In this document: in pieces, positions 11,496 to 12,967 of the stretch
Numbering within the stretch: position 1 is the stretch's first letter
Layout of the letters: the number at the start of each line of letters is the position of its first letter
Source of the DNA: Actinomycetes bacterium
GTDB taxonomy: Bacteria; Actinomycetota; Actinomycetes; Actinomycetales; Cellulomonadaceae
Assembly: GCA_023412515.1 (NCBI GenBank)
Contig: JAEYNO010000027.1
Span: 1 to 12,967, forward strand
Reading direction: 5' to 3'
DNA: 12,967 nucleotides
Translations under genes and position numbers: made by a program
The notes under the pieces: model-generated
What the model was told of the DNA's origin: nothing
Seen by the model: only the letters and a program-made list of their open reading frames with translations
Databases searched by the model: none

Positions 11496-12967
11496 ATGGC
11501 ACGAGCAGTCGGCATCGACCTCGGCACCACCAACTCCGTGGTCGCCACCCTCGAGGGCGGCGAGCCCACGGTCATCGCGAACGCGGAGGGGTCGCGCACG
11601 ACTCCGTCCGTGGTGGCGTTCTCCAAGACCGGCGAGGTGCTGGTCGGCGAGGTCGCCAAGCGCCAGGCGGTCACCAACGTCGACCGCACCATCTCGTCCG
11701 TCAAGCGCCACATGGGCACGGACTGGACGACCACGATCGACGACAAGAAGTACACCGCGCAGGAGATCAGCGCCCGCATCCTCGGCAAGCTCAAGCGTGA
11801 CGCCGAGGCGTACCTGGGCGAGCCCGTCACCGACGCGGTCATCACGGTCCCGGCGTACTTCAACGACGCCGAGCGCCAGGCCACCAAGGACGCGGGCACC
11901 ATCGCGGGCCTCAACGTCCTGCGCATCATCAACGAGCCCACGGCCGCCGCGCTCGCGTACGGCCTGGAGCGCGGCAAGGAGGACGAGAACATCCTCGTCT
12001 TCGACCTCGGCGGCGGCACGTTCGACGTGTCCCTCCTGGAGGTCGGCAAGGACGACGACGGCTTCTCGACCATCGAGGTCCGCGCGACCGCCGGCGACAA
12101 CCGCCTCGGCGGCGACGACTGGGACGCCGCGATCGTGGCGCACCTGGTCACCGAGGTGAAGAACACCACGGGCGTCGACCTGTCGAAGGACAAGATCGCG
12201 CTGCAGCGTCTGCGCGAGGCCGCCGAGCAGGCCAAGAAGGAGCTGTCGTCCGCGACCAGCACCAACATCTCGCTGCAGTACCTCTCGATGAGCGAGAACG
12301 GCCCGATCCACCTCGACACCAAGCTGACGCGCGCGCAGTTCCAGCAGATGACGCAGTCGCTGCTCGACCGCGTGAAGGCGCCGTTCCACCAGGTCATCCG
12401 CGACGCGGGCATCTCGGTGAAGGACATCGACCACGTGGTCCTCGTCGGCGGCTCGACCCGCATGCCCGCGGTGTCCGAGGTCGTCACCGAGCTCACGGGC
12501 GGCAAGGAGCCCAACAAGGGCGTCAACCCGGACGAGGTCGTGGCCGTCGGCGCCGCGCTGCAGGCCGGCGTCATGAAGGGCGACCGCAAGGACGTCCTGC
12601 TCATCGACGTCACCCCGCTGTCGCTCGGCATCGAGACCAAGGGCGGCGTGATGACCAAGCTCATCGAGCGCAACACGGCCATCCCCACCAAGCGGTCCGA
12701 GATCTTCTCGACGGCCGAGGACAACCAGCCGTCCGTGCTGATCCAGGTGTTCCAGGGCGAGCGCGAGTTCGCGCGGGACAACAAGCCGCTCGGCACGTTC
12801 GAGCTCACCGGCATCGCGCCCGCGCCGCGCGGCGTGCCGCAGATCGAGGTCACGTTCGACATCGACGCGAACGGCATCGTGCACGTGTCCGCCAAGGACC
12901 GCGGCACGGGCAAGGAGCAGTCGATGACGATCACCGGCGGCTCGGCCCTCCCCAAGGAGGACATCGA
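11496..12967 (+). CDS. dnaK: Chaperone DnaK (Hsp70), 3' end outside the window
   Basis: The first 490 residues of the Hsp70 chaperone are present; family members have about 620, so the helical lid and C-terminal tail are beyond the edge. The nucleotide-binding domain has phosphate loop 1 (GIDLGTTNSVV, 6-16), VPAYFNDAERQATKDAG, INEPTAAALAYG, phosphate loop 2 VFDLGGGTFDVS (168-179) with catalytic T175, and VVLVGGSTRMPAV. The linker DVLLIDVTPL (near 367-372) leads to a complete-looking beta substrate-binding domain (LSLGIETKGGVMTKLIERN onward). The segment after SVKRHMG lacks the roughly 24-residue insert of Gram-negative DnaK. The ATG has GGAAGGAAGG (11479-11488) 7 bases upstream. Two HAIR sites upstream indicate HspR control; grpE, dnaJ and hspR normally follow in this operon. 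Confidence 0.99.
   Translation, partial: MARAVGIDLGTTNSVVATLEGGEPTVIANAEGSRTTPSVVAFSKTGEVLVGEVAKRQAVTNVDRTISSVKRHMGTDWTTTIDDKKYTAQEISARILGKLKRDAEAYLGEPVTDAVITVPAYFNDAERQATKDAGTIAGLNVLRIINEPTAAALAYGLERGKEDENILVFDLGGGTFDVSLLEVGKDDDGFSTIEVRATAGDNRLGGDDWDAAIVAHLVTEVKNTTGVDLSKDKIALQRLREAAEQAKKELSSATSTNISLQYLSMSENGPIHLDTKLTRAQFQQMTQSLLDRVKAPFHQVIRDAGISVKDIDHVVLVGGSTRMPAVSEVVTELTGGKEPNKGVNPDEVVAVGAALQAGVMKGDRKDVLLIDVTPLSLGIETKGGVMTKLIERNTAIPTKRSEIFSTAEDNQPSVLIQVFQGEREFARDNKPLGTFELTGIAPAPRGVPQIEVTFDIDANGIVHVSAKDRGTGKEQSMTITGGSALPKEDI

Noticed and set aside
11370..12964. Two open frames of over 500 codons antisense to dnaK
   Set aside because: They are shadows of codon bias in a conserved high-GC Hsp70 gene; their translations are low-complexity and have no recognisable domain.

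Overview
The window is very GC-rich, uses GTG starts freely and carries an HspR-type (HAIR) control region in front of a dnaK that lacks the N-terminal insert of Gram-negative DnaK. This points to an actinobacterium. The secreted SGNH esterase with a ricin-type (CBM13) carbohydrate-binding domain suggests a Cellulomonas-like member of the Micrococcales; that genus call is inference.

Layout. 1-1240: the 3' end of a NarL-type sensor kinase and its response regulator, joined by a 1-base stop/start overlap. 1241-1553: a gene-free stretch full of repeats (a 19-bp tandem repeat, hairpins, six copies of a 12-bp motif, a 30-bp near-palindrome and a G-quadruplex tract) arranged as nested inverted repeats. 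1554 to about 2048: a conserved hypothetical gene whose frame has no stop where expected. 2049-3565 (minus): a coupled pair, an acetyltransferase-phosphatase fusion followed by a small hypothetical protein. 3701-4432 (minus): a class I methyltransferase, divergent from a small helical hypothetical protein (4548-4934). 5015-5892: a RidA-family protein divergent from its probable HxlR-type regulator, with a palindrome between them. 5957-6607 (minus): an S51 (PepE-like) peptidase. 6739-7191: an HNH-type protein, convergent with the secreted esterase (7260-8441, minus) across a perfect 17-bp hairpin. 8575-9693: two divergent GNAT acetyltransferases. 9874-11274 (minus): an AlbA_2/Schlafen-GHKL-winged-helix protein of lower GC than its neighbours, apparently a solo islet. 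11496 to the end: dnaK, cut by the window edge, behind two HAIR operators.

Most genes here look like single-gene units. The linked sets are the kinase/regulator pair, the fusion and its partner, the RidA/HxlR pair, and the HspR-controlled dnaK operon, which presumably continues beyond the window. A recurring detail is that seven of the thirteen internal starts sit exactly 6 bases after a -10-like hexamer with no ribosome binding site, the signature of leaderless transcripts.

I found no clear new multi-gene system. The best candidates for something undescribed are the AlbA_2-GHKL-wHTH gene with a palindrome over its promoter, the GNAT-phosphatase fusion with an altered RHG motif, and the nested inverted-repeat block at 1252-1486. 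No database search was possible, so family names rest on recognised motifs.
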